From Mesorhizobium sophorae (lineage in GTDB: Bacteria > Pseudomonadota > Alphaproteobacteria > Rhizobiales > Rhizobiaceae): a stretch of DNA of 64,000 nucleotides. The position numbers were made by a program, and so were the translations under genes. The notes beneath the pieces are model-generated. The model made no database searches and had not been told where the DNA came from. It was given only the letters and a program-made list of their open reading frames with translations. This document shows positions 55,213-63,114 of the stretch, piece after piece (the stretch's first letter is position 1; every line of letters starts with the position of its first letter). The stretch is taken from positions 496,001 to 560,000 of the forward strand of contig NZ_NNRI01000022.1 of the NCBI RefSeq assembly GCF_002270415.1. The letters are read 5' to 3'.

Positions 55213-55890
55213 ATGCACAAGCAATTCGGGCACAATCATTTCGGCGAGCGGATATTCATGCACATGGCCGGCAAGTTCGGTGGCCGTGGCGGTGGTTTCG
55301 GCCCGTTCGGCCATGGCGGTCGTGGCGGCGGACGCGGCGGCCCGGGCGACATGTTCCGCGCCGGGCGCATGCTGGCCGACGGCGATCTCAAGCTGATCAC
55401 GCTGTCGCTGCTGGCCGAGGCACCGCGCCACGGCTACGACATCATCAAGGCGCTTGAAGAGCGCACCAGCGGCATCTACAGCCCGAGCCCGGGCGTGGTC
55501 TACCCAACGCTGACCTTCCTGGAAGAAGCCGGCTATGCCGCTTCCGCGGCCGACGGCAACAAGAAGGTGTTTTCGATCACCGAAGCCGGGCAGGCCCATC
55601 TCAACGACAACCGCGAGATGATCGACGGCGTGCTCGACCACCTAGAGCGCTTCGGCCGCAAGATGGCCAAGGCGCGCGACTGGTTTGGCTGGAACGACGA
55701 GAGCGAAGAGGGCGGGCGTCGTGGCGGTCGTGGTGGCCGCTCGGAGGCGCGTGACGAATTCCGCGCTGTGCGTCACCGGCTGCGAGCTGCTCTCGGCGAC
55801 TTCGTCGATGCCCCGGCCGACAAGCAGGCTGAGGCGATCGCCATTCTCGAAGGCGCCGCCGAGGCGCTGGAAGCGCTGTCGCGCGGCTGA
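55213..55890 (+). CDS. PadR-family transcriptional regulator
   Basis: A 225-residue PadR protein. A Gly/His-rich start (HNHFGERIFMHMAGKFGGRGGGFGPFGHGG, residues 9-35) precedes the winged helix: LKLITLSLLAEAPRHGYDIIKALEERT with SPSPGVVYPTLTFLEEAGYAAS. A C-terminal helical part (residues 125-225) with another Gly/Arg run completes it. Start ATG at 55213 with CAAGGAG upstream. It likely represses its own promoter and possibly the divergent DUF2798 gene. Confidence 0.9.
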   Translation: MHKQFGHNHFGERIFMHMAGKFGGRGGGFGPFGHGGRGGGRGGPGDMFRAGRMLADGDLKLITLSLLAEAPRHGYDIIKALEERTSGIYSPSPGVVYPTLTFLEEAGYAASAADGNKKVFSITEAGQAHLNDNREMIDGVLDHLERFGRKMAKARDWFGWNDESEEGGRRGGRGGRSEARDEFRAVRHRLRAALGDFVDAPADKQAEAIAILEGAAEALEALSRG

Positions 55891-55927
55891 GGCCGCCCGT
55901 CCAGTACAGCCAAAAGCCAGAACAGAC

Positions 55928-55955
55928 AAAAGCTCGGGAACCCCCGGGCTTTTTG
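55928..55955 (+). terminator. Rho-independent terminator after PadR gene
   Basis: AAAGCTCGGG-AACC-CCCGGGCTTTTT: nine or ten pairs with one mismatch, then a T-run. It is 37 bases after the PadR stop. Confidence 0.85.
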
Positions 55956-56122
55956 TCATTTCGATTGACCGGCCGCGGCAGGCTGACGAGATCGATCTGC
56001 TAGCCGACGTCTTTATCAGGGGGCTGGAATGCGGCGGCACATTCGCGCATGCTGGAACGACAGCGTCGTGAATCGCGAACAGGGCAGGCCGCGATTGCAA
56101 GGCGAACAGGGAGATTTGAGCG

Positions 56123-56419
56123 ATGTCTTTTCTAAAGCGTCTTTTCGGCGGTGGTGGCGGAGCCGAGGCAGGTGAGCCGAAGACCGCAGCGCCAGCCAAG
56201 CAGGTCGAACACAAGGGGTTCCTGATCAGCGCCACGCCCTACAAGGCCGAGGGCCAGTACCAGACCTGCGGCGTCGTCTCTAAGGAGATCGATGGCGTCA
56301 TCAAGGAGCACAAATTCATCCGCGCCGACCGCTTCGCCGGGCTCGACGACGCCGTCGACATCTCGATCAAAAAGGGCATCCAACTGGTCGACGAGCAGGG
56401 CGAGCGGATCTTCGGGTAG
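56123..56419 (+). CDS. HlyU-family protein
   Basis: A 98-residue HlyU-family protein: KQVEHKGFLISATPYKAEGQYQTCGVVSKEIDGVIKEHKFIRADRF and the final KGIQLVDEQGERIFG are characteristic. The founding member activates hemolysin in vibrios; homologs in rhizobia have no defined role. An AGGGAGA ribosome site precedes the ATG at 56123. It is convergent with the ABC ATPase. Confidence 0.88.
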   Translation: MSFLKRLFGGGGGAEAGEPKTAAPAKQVEHKGFLISATPYKAEGQYQTCGVVSKEIDGVIKEHKFIRADRFAGLDDAVDISIKKGIQLVDEQGERIFG

Positions 56420-56480
56420 GGCAGGACCGGTCGAGGCGACGACCGTCGGCTTTGCGCCACCCGATTGACCTTTGCTCCCT

Positions 56481-57278
56481 TTAAGCGGGGCTGCCTTTGA
56501 CCGCTCTATTCAGTTCCTGTTCCAGGTCTACCAGTTCCTTGCCGCCGGCCATCAGATTGAGCAACTGATCGCGATCAATTTCGCTTTTCGCGTAGGTGCC
56601 GGTGCATCTGCCGCGCTTCAACAAGGTAAAGCGATCGCCGACCACATAGGCGTGATGAACGTTGTGGGAAATGAAGATGACGCCGATGCCGCGCGCCTTG
56701 GACTGGACGATGAGCTTCAGGACCACGGATGCCTGATGGACCCCCAGCGCCGATGTCGGCTCATCCAGGATCAGCACCTTGGCGCCGAAATAAACGGCGC
56801 GGGCGATGGCTAGGCACTGCCGTTCCCCGCCCGAAAGCGTGCCGACAGGCTGTTCCGGATCGCGCAGCTGGATGCCCATCGCCGACAGTTCGTCATACGC
56901 GGTGCGGTTGGCGAACTCGGCGTCAAACTGGCTGATCGGGCCGAACTTGCGCATCGGCTCGCGCCCGAGAAAAAAGTTTCGCGCCACGCTCATGAGCGGC
57001 ACCAAAGCCAGGTCCTGATAGACCGCTGCGATGCCGCTGTTGCGCGTATCGGCCGGTGACGCAAACCTCGTCGGCTTGCCCTGGACGCGGATTTCACCCT
57101 CGTCTGGCGCGTAGACGCCGGACAGCGTCTTGATCAGCGTCGACTTGCCCGCGCCATTGTCGCCAAGCAGGCAATGGACCTCGCCGGGACATACGTCGAA
57201 CGACACATCCTTCAGCGCAACGACCGACCCGAAATACTTGCTGACCGACTTCAGTTCGACATAGGGCTCGGCCATCAC
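56481..57278 (-). CDS. Sugar ABC transporter, ATP-binding protein
   Basis: A 265-residue single-nucleotide-domain ATPase like FrcA. Walker A GDNGAGKSTL lies near residues 38-47, the ABC signature LSGGERQ near 148, and Walker B VLILDEPTSALG near 170. It energises the permease gene whose end overlaps its start by four bases (ATGA). Located last of the five-gene operon on the minus strand. It should be specific to the sugar or cyclitol bound by the periplasmic protein at 58428. Confidence 0.93.
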   Translation of the reverse strand: MMAEPYVELKSVSKYFGSVVALKDVSFDVCPGEVHCLLGDNGAGKSTLIKTLSGVYAPDEGEIRVQGKPTRFASPADTRNSGIAAVYQDLALVPLMSVARNFFLGREPMRKFGPISQFDAEFANRTAYDELSAMGIQLRDPEQPVGTLSGGERQCLAIARAVYFGAKVLILDEPTSALGVHQASVVLKLIVQSKARGIGVIFISHNVHHAYVVGDRFTLLKRGRCTGTYAKSEIDRDQLLNLMAGGKELVDLEQELNRAVKGSPA

Positions 57279-58372
57279 CGGCTCCTCATGGCGCGGTTGC
57301 GCACATAGCTGTTGAACAGCACCGCGATGACCATCATGGCGCCCATGAACAGCTTGAACCAGTCCGTGTCGATGCCGGTGTAGAAGATGCCCATCTGCAC
57401 CACGCCGAAGATCAATGCGCCGAACATGGCGCCGACGGCCGACCCGTAGCCGCCGGTAAGCAACGTGCCGCCGATGACGACGGCAATGATGGCCTCGAAT
57501 TCCTTTTGGGTGCCGCGCAGCGTGTCGGCCGAGCCGGTGACCAGGACCTGGATCGCCGCAAAGAGCGCGGCCGCCATGGCCGTCATGACGAACAGCGTGA
57601 TCTTGGTGCGGGCCACCGGTACACCGAGATTGCGCGCTGCGTTGGCTTCACCGCCGGCGGCGAAGATCCAGTTGCCGAAGCGGCTGCGCGTCAGCAACCA
57701 GGTGCAGATCAAGGTCAATGCGATCCACCAGACGATCGACACCGGAATGCCGGAAATTGACGGCAGTCCGTCCGCCCGCTTGCCGACCAGGCCCATGTCC
57801 GAAAGCCAGGCGATCAGGCCGGAAAACACCTGCCCCGAAAACAGGCTGTTGAGAGGATCGTTCAACGCCAGTTCATGCACGCCCGAAACCTGGGTCCGCC
57901 CGGATATGCCGCGCGTGAGACCGAGTGTCAGGCCGCGCAGCATGAACAGGCTTCCGAGCGTCACGATGAAGGAGGGCAGCCCGGTCTTGACGACGGCGAG
58001 CCCGTTGAGCGCACCGATACCGCCGCAAACAGCGAAGGAAAACAGCAGCGAAAGCCAGATGGGCCAGCCCCAGAATACGGAAGGGATCGCGATCAGGATC
58101 CCGGCAAAGCCAATCATCGAGCCTACCGACAGGTCGAACTCGCCCGCGATCATCAACAGGGCCACGGGTGCGGCGAGAATGCCAAGCTGGGCCGAGACCT
58201 CGAGGAAATTGATGATCCCCTTGGCACTGAAAAGTCCCGTATTTCCCGCCGTGATGGCGAAGAACACAAAGACCAGAACGGTCCCGGCCGCCGCGCCAAG
58301 TTCCGGCCTGCTCAACAGGCGGCTCAGGCGGGAGACGGACCGGATCCGCTCGTCGCGAACCTCTGCAGCCAT
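57275..58372 (-). CDS. Sugar ABC transporter, permease
   Basis: A 365-residue permease of the ribose/xylose/fructose (CUT2) type. GLFSAKGIINFLEVSAQLGILAAPVALLMIAGEFDLSVGSMIG covers the conserved EFDLSVGS loop, and IAVVIGGTLLTGGYGSAVGAMFGALIFG holds the coupling-region glycine motif. About ten membrane helices. Start MAAEVRDERI at 58372, a GAAGG site lies upstream; the frame is open to 58618 but that part overlaps the preceding gene. Overlaps the ATPase gene by four bases. Confidence 0.93.
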   Translation of the reverse strand: MAAEVRDERIRSVSRLSRLLSRPELGAAAGTVLVFVFFAITAGNTGLFSAKGIINFLEVSAQLGILAAPVALLMIAGEFDLSVGSMIGFAGILIAIPSVFWGWPIWLSLLFSFAVCGGIGALNGLAVVKTGLPSFIVTLGSLFMLRGLTLGLTRGISGRTQVSGVHELALNDPLNSLFSGQVFSGLIAWLSDMGLVGKRADGLPSISGIPVSIVWWIALTLICTWLLTRSRFGNWIFAAGGEANAARNLGVPVARTKITLFVMTAMAAALFAAIQVLVTGSADTLRGTQKEFEAIIAVVIGGTLLTGGYGSAVGAMFGALIFGVVQMGIFYTGIDTDWFKLFMGAMMVIAVLFNSYVRNRAMRSR

Positions 58373-58427
58373 GGATGCGTTACCTTCATCGGTGAAAGCG
58401 GCCGGGCCGGAGCCCGGCCGCCAGCGG

Positions 58428-59384
58428 TTAACGCTTGCCCTGTTTTGCCAGATCGATGACCGAGGCGGCAGTATCCTTGGTGACGAAACCGGGGCCTGTC
58501 GGATAGTCGGCGATCGGCATGATCTTGTACTTCTTCCAAAGGTCGAACATCGCGACCGGGATATAACCCATGGCATATTGCTGGGCGTCAATGCCCCACT
58601 CCATCTTGCCGGCAACAACGGCCTGCAGGATGGTGGGAGACAGATCGAACGTGCCGGTTTTCACCTTGCCCGCGAGGCCCATTTCATCGAGCGCGGCCAG
58701 CGTTGGTTCGGCACCGCTGGCGCCGACAGCGAGAATGAACTGCGTATCGGCATGGGCGGTCATGTAGGCGATCATGCGGTTCTTCATTTCAGTCGGGTCG
58801 ATGACGCCGTTCATCACCGGAACATCGACGCCCAGCCCCTTGGCAAAGCCCGCGCAGCGATCGTCAAGGCTGGAATTGCCCACCTCGTGATTGGCGCAGA
58901 CCGCCTTGGTGAGGCCGAGCGCCTTGATGCGCTCGCCGGCCATGACGCCCGCCTGAAATTCGTCCTGTCCCATGAACAGCAGGCCGCCAAGATCATGAGT
59001 CAGCTTCGAGCCGCCGGAGTCGATGACGATGACCGGGATGCCGGCGGCAACGGCATTCTTGACCGGACCTGAAAGGGCCGCGGCGTCGGGGATCGAAACC
59101 ACCATCCCATCGGGCTTCGAGGCTGTAATGGCGTCGATCATTTGCGCCATCTTGGCCATGTCGAATGTTTCGGGCGCCAGATATTCGGCCTTGACGCCCA
59201 GGGTCTTGGCCGCATCGTCCATGCCGTTCTTCACGACCGACCAGTAGGGGTCGCCGCTCTGGCCATGGGTTACAAACACCACGTGCGTTTCATCGGCGGC
59301 CGCAAGACTGGTGGCCGCCGCCATCATCGTAACGCCGGCCAGCAGGCCGAGCGCAGGCTTTATTAATTTCGCAAGCGAAAACAT
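58428..59384 (-). CDS. Sugar ABC transporter, periplasmic binding protein
   Basis: A 318-residue binding protein. The signal peptide ends SLAAADETHVV. The mature part has the periplasmic-binding type I fold: VVFVTHGQSGDPYWSVVKNGMDDAAKTLGV and the conserved PDGMVVSIPDAAALSGPVKNAVAAGIPVIVIDSGG stretch. It resembles fructose- or inositol-type CUT2 binding proteins, but the substrate is unproven. The ATG at 59384 has CAGGAGG upstream. It belongs to the operon 61555-56481. Confidence 0.92.
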   Translation of the reverse strand: MFSLAKLIKPALGLLAGVTMMAAATSLAAADETHVVFVTHGQSGDPYWSVVKNGMDDAAKTLGVKAEYLAPETFDMAKMAQMIDAITASKPDGMVVSIPDAAALSGPVKNAVAAGIPVIVIDSGGSKLTHDLGGLLFMGQDEFQAGVMAGERIKALGLTKAVCANHEVGNSSLDDRCAGFAKGLGVDVPVMNGVIDPTEMKNRMIAYMTAHADTQFILAVGASGAEPTLAALDEMGLAGKVKTGTFDLSPTILQAVVAGKMEWGIDAQQYAMGYIPVAMFDLWKKYKIMPIADYPTGPGFVTKDTAASVIDLAKQGKR

Positions 59385-59540
59385 AACAACCTCCTGTTTG
59401 TTTTCCGCCGCCGCAGTTACGGTCGGCAGTCCAGTTGCCCCTTCAAGGTGTGTTGTTATTCCATGACCTGCATCTTCGCACACCTCTGTCCAGTTTCATT
59501 CATCAGCACTGGTTCCCTGGAGGCCGAATAGTGGCCTCGA

Positions 59541-60440
59541 TCATTCCCTGACAGTAAATCCGGCTTCCCCAGCCATGCGCGACAAATTCCGGAATCCCAT
59601 CGTCGCATAGGTCAGCGGGTTGGCCTTGCTGGGATCCTGCTCGGCCTCGACGACCAGCCAGCCGCTGTAGCCGTTGTCGGCAAGCACGCGTAAAATCGAG
59701 GGATAATCGATGAACCCGTCGCCGGGAACGGTGAATATCCCGTCCATGACCGCCCCCATGAAACTCATGTCTTGCGCGCGGGCCCGATCAAGCACGGCCT
59801 TGCGCGCGTCCTTGCAATGCACGTGCACGACGCGCTTGACGTGCGCCCTGATCAAAGCCAGCGGATCGCCGCCTGAAAATATCGAATGGCCGGTGTCGTA
59901 GAGCAAGCCGACCGCCTCGCCGGTGTGGCGCATCAGCAGGGCCACCTCGGCATCGGTCTCGACGATGGTCCCCATATGGTGGTGAAAGGCCATGCGCACG
60001 CCGAAATCCGCCATCCGCTCGGCCAGCGCGGTCAGTTTGCGGCCGTAGGCCGGCCATTCCTGCGGGCTCAGTGCCGGGCGTTGGGAGATCGGTCCCCAGA
60101 TGGCGTCATGGCGTCCGCGCGAGGTGTCGGCATAAACGACATGCGCCGCGCCCATATCCTTCAACAGCTGGAGATGCGGCATGATCGCATCCATTTCCGC
60201 GCTGACTTCCTTCTCGTCGCAGCGGCCATCATACCAGCCCGAAATCACGGCAAGGCCATAGCGCTCCATGATCGGCTTCAGCTCGGCCGACCGGCGCGGG
60301 AACTTGCCGCCAAGTTCAGTGCCGGAATAGCCGGCCTGTTTGGTCTCGCCGAGACAGACCTCAAGTGGCGTATCGCCGCCGAGTTCCGGCACGTCATCAT
60401 TGCTCCAGGTGATCGGGTTTATGCCGATGCGAACCGTCAC
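59541..60440 (-). CDS. IolE-like inosose dehydratase or MocC-like isomerase
   Basis: A 299-residue TIM-barrel protein of the xylose-isomerase-like family. VRIGINPITWSNDDVPELGGDTPLE at the start is the IolE signature, followed by GYSGTELGGKFPR and FHHHMGTIVETDAEV with metal-binding His and Glu, and HVHCKDARK. IolE dehydrates 2-keto-myo-inositol. MocC of rhizopine catabolism belongs to the same superfamily, so an aminated or methylated inositol is also possible. It overlaps the dehydrogenase gene by four bases, implying coupled translation. Confidence 0.87.
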   Translation of the reverse strand: MTVRIGINPITWSNDDVPELGGDTPLEVCLGETKQAGYSGTELGGKFPRRSAELKPIMERYGLAVISGWYDGRCDEKEVSAEMDAIMPHLQLLKDMGAAHVVYADTSRGRHDAIWGPISQRPALSPQEWPAYGRKLTALAERMADFGVRMAFHHHMGTIVETDAEVALLMRHTGEAVGLLYDTGHSIFSGGDPLALIRAHVKRVVHVHCKDARKAVLDRARAQDMSFMGAVMDGIFTVPGDGFIDYPSILRVLADNGYSGWLVVEAEQDPSKANPLTYATMGFRNLSRMAGEAGFTVRE

Positions 60441-61555
60441 GGGCGAGCTCCTGATTGCTTGAGCTGGGCAAGGTGGCGCCGGGTGAGCCCGGCCAGCAAC
60501 GTCATGTCGCGACGCGCCTGCTCGGCGGTGTTACGCACCGGCGTGCCTTCGACAATCGCCGACCAGAAACCCTTCAACTCCTCGACAAACGCCTCTTCGT
60601 ATCCGCTGCGGATGTCGCGGCTGGAAAGCGTGTGGCCGTCGCTGGTGCGCAGGGTCAGCCGTGTCGGTTGGTGGTTGAGATAGGGCGAGGGGAATTCCAG
60701 TTCGAGCGAGGCTTGGTCGAAGTAGAGCGTTATGCGCTCTCGGTAGTCGGCGAGCCCAGGTACGGCCAGATGCACCATGTTCCACAGCGCCTGGCCACCG
60801 AGCAGGCGCACGGCACCCTGGCCGCCTTCACCCCTGGCAAAAAGCGAGGCGCCGACAATGTCGCCATCTGTGACGCCGAGGGCATCGAGCAGCCCGTGGA
60901 CGGCGTTCACGTCGTGCACGATCGCTGAACAATAGGCGCCGACAAAACCACGAAAGGCGTCGGGATCATCCAGTCCAGGCACCGCTCGATCCACCTGCTC
61001 GCGCTGCCTGGCTTCGGTCGCGGCAACCAGATCCACCGTGACGTCGTCACCCTGGCATGTGGAATGGTGCCGCACGAACGGCCAGGCGTCGGGATCGTTG
61101 ACCTCGACCGAAATGTAGCGAAGCGTCCGCGCCGTGCCCGGCAGCATCTTCAGCGCCGCCTCGTAGCTCGGATCGAAACGCTTCATGTAGCCGACCTGAA
61201 GCACCTTGCCGGCGCGATCCCTGGCGGCGATCAGGTCGTCGATGTCCCCGGCGCTGTAGCAAAGCGGCTTTTCGCAGAAGACGTGCAGCCCCCGGGCGAA
61301 GGCGGCGAGAGCCTGTTCCCAGTGCAAGGCATCGGGGGAGGCTATGACCACGGCGTCAAGCGGCATCGCAAGAAGTCCGTCGAGATCGGCGAATGTAGCG
61401 AGGCCGAATTCCTCGCCGACAAAGGCGCGGGTTTTGCGCGAAGGATCATAGACGCCGAGGATCTTGAACTGCCGGTGCAATTTGAGCAGATTCGGGATGT
61501 GCTCGACCTGGGCGACGCCTCCCGCACCGATCACTCCCACCCTTATGCACTGCAT
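60437..61555 (-). CDS. Gfo/Idh/MocA-family dehydrogenase
   Basis: A 372-residue NAD(P)-dependent oxidoreductase. The Rossmann fold is VGVIGAGGVAQVEHIPNLLK, the catalytic lysine is in EKPLC near residue 96, and the C-terminal substrate domain follows (VDLVAATEARQREQVDRAV). The family includes inositol 2-dehydrogenase and MocA of rhizopine catabolism. First gene of the operon; 52 bases upstream of its start lies the putative MocR operator. Substrate inferred from neighbours only. Confidence 0.93.
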   Translation of the reverse strand: MQCIRVGVIGAGGVAQVEHIPNLLKLHRQFKILGVYDPSRKTRAFVGEEFGLATFADLDGLLAMPLDAVVIASPDALHWEQALAAFARGLHVFCEKPLCYSAGDIDDLIAARDRAGKVLQVGYMKRFDPSYEAALKMLPGTARTLRYISVEVNDPDAWPFVRHHSTCQGDDVTVDLVAATEARQREQVDRAVPGLDDPDAFRGFVGAYCSAIVHDVNAVHGLLDALGVTDGDIVGASLFARGEGGQGAVRLLGGQALWNMVHLAVPGLADYRERITLYFDQASLELEFPSPYLNHQPTRLTLRTSDGHTLSSRDIRSGYEEAFVEELKGFWSAIVEGTPVRNTAEQARRDMTLLAGLTRRHLAQLKQSGARP

Positions 61556-61607
61556 CGGTCAGCCCCACCTGAACCTGAACGCATTTTTCTTGAGCCTAGG
61601 ACTGCTT

Positions 61608-61651
61608 TGGTTCCATTGTTAGAACCAGTTTGCATTGATTTTTCGGAACCA
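61608..61651. promoter_or_regulatory. Candidate MocR-type operator
   Basis: A dyad TGGTTC-CATTGTTA-GAACCA (61608-61627) is followed by a third half-site GGAACCA (61645-61651) in the same direction as the second. One inverted pair plus a direct repeat fits the binding pattern of MocR/GabR/PdxR proteins. The sites fill the 98-base gap between the divergent dehydrogenase and regulator genes and overlap their promoters. Confidence 0.65.
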
Positions 61652-61653
61652 CG

Positions 61654-63105
61654 ATGAAAACGAGTTTTCCAATCGACGGCATTGCGCTGGATCGCGGCAG
61701 TTCCGCCAACCTGCACAGGCAGCTCTACGTCCAGTTGCGCGGTCTGATCGAACGGCGTGTGCTGCCGAGCGGCCACGCGCTGCCCTCGACGCGGGTCATG
61801 GCGCGTGATCTGCAGGTGGGCCGCAACACGGTGATTGCCGCTTGCGACCAACTGGCGCTGGAGGGTTATCTGGCGATATGGCCACGCCGGCCCTCGGTGG
61901 TCATGGATCTGTCGGCCCGTTCGACCGCGGCGGAGCAAGTATCGGTCGAGGGTGAGAATCCGATATCATTGCGCGGGCAGGCCATGCTCGCTCAACCCTA
62001 TCATCACGGCCGACCCGGCATGCTCGCATTTCATCCCGGCATGCCGGACCCGGATAATTTTCCGTTCAACACCTGGTCGAAGCTGCTCAGCCGACGCGCA
62101 AAATTTGCGCATATCGACCTTTTCGGGACCTATCACGTCAAAGGCTATCCACCACTTTGCGAGGCTATCGCTCGCTATCTCACCGCGTCGCGGGGCGTTC
62201 AGTGCACCGCCGAGCAGATCGTCGTGACCAATGGCGCGCAGTCGGCGTTCGATCTTCTGGCCCGGCTGCTGATCGATGAAGGCGACACGGTGTGGATGGA
62301 GGAGCCGGGATACTATGGGGCGGGTTCGGCTTTCGTCTCGGCTGGGGCGAAACTGGCGCCACTGCGCGTGGGCAATGCAGGCTGGAACCTCGATCCACCG
62401 CCTGTCATTCCGCGCATGATTTTCGTAACGCCCTCCTGCCATCATCCGCTCGGCATAACCATGCCGATGGAACAGCGGCTCAATCTCCTGCACATGGCCG
62501 AGACCTGGCGGTCATGGATCATCGAGGACGACTACGATGGCGAATACCGTTTTCAGGGGCAACCTATACCGGCGCTGCAGGGCATCGGCGCGTCAAATCG
62601 CGTGGTCTATGTCGGTACCTTCGCTAAAATCCTGTTTCCGGCCATGCGCCTCGGCTTTCTGGTGGCGCCCAAGGCGATAGACCACACAATCGTCTCGGCG
62701 CTGAGCGTGACCGGCCAGTTCGCCCCATTGCTTGCCCAGGCAGCACTGGCGGACTTCATGAACGAGGGGCACTTTACCCGTCATCTCAGGCGCATGCGAC
62801 GCCTCTATGCGGACAGGCGGCAGTTCTTCCTGGAGAGCGCTCAAAGGCATCTCGGAGAATGGCTGGATTTTCATTCAACCGAATCCGGCATCCAGGTTGT
62901 CGGCATTTTCCGCGCTAGATGTAACGACGCGGCGATTGCCGAGGCGTTGCTCCAACAGGGGATCAACGTCTCGGCCCTATCGATCCAGTACCGTCACGGC
63001 TCGGAACAAAACGGCCTTGTCATGGGCTTTGCGGCTGCGGATGCGCAGACAACCGAAAAGACGTTGCAAAAATTTCGAGCCGTGCTGAAAGCCCATTTCG
63101 GGTAG
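61654..63105 (+). CDS. MocR/PdxR-type GntR regulator with aminotransferase domain
   Basis: A 483-residue fusion regulator. The GntR winged helix spans residues 10-85 (LHRQLYVQLRGLIERRVLPSGHALPSTRVMARDLQVGRNTVIAACDQL). A linker leads to a fold-type I aminotransferase-like domain with the DYDGEYRF motif and the PLP lysine in GTFAKILFPAMRLG (Lys325). Such proteins respond to amino compounds through PLP. It is divergent from the ABC/dehydrogenase operon, so an aminated ligand (for example an inosamine) is attractive but unproven. Confidence 0.93.
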   Translation: MKTSFPIDGIALDRGSSANLHRQLYVQLRGLIERRVLPSGHALPSTRVMARDLQVGRNTVIAACDQLALEGYLAIWPRRPSVVMDLSARSTAAEQVSVEGENPISLRGQAMLAQPYHHGRPGMLAFHPGMPDPDNFPFNTWSKLLSRRAKFAHIDLFGTYHVKGYPPLCEAIARYLTASRGVQCTAEQIVVTNGAQSAFDLLARLLIDEGDTVWMEEPGYYGAGSAFVSAGAKLAPLRVGNAGWNLDPPPVIPRMIFVTPSCHHPLGITMPMEQRLNLLHMAETWRSWIIEDDYDGEYRFQGQPIPALQGIGASNRVVYVGTFAKILFPAMRLGFLVAPKAIDHTIVSALSVTGQFAPLLAQAALADFMNEGHFTRHLRRMRRLYADRRQFFLESAQRHLGEWLDFHSTESGIQVVGIFRARCNDAAIAEALLQQGINVSALSIQYRHGSEQNGLVMGFAAADAQTTEKTLQKFRAVLKAHFG

Positions 63106-63114
63106 ACTCCCAGA

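Noticed and set aside
56481..61555. Fructose transporter frcBCA
   Set aside because: The binding-permease-ATPase order matches, but the adjoining IolE-like and MocA-like genes favour a cyclitol, so I withheld the frc symbols.
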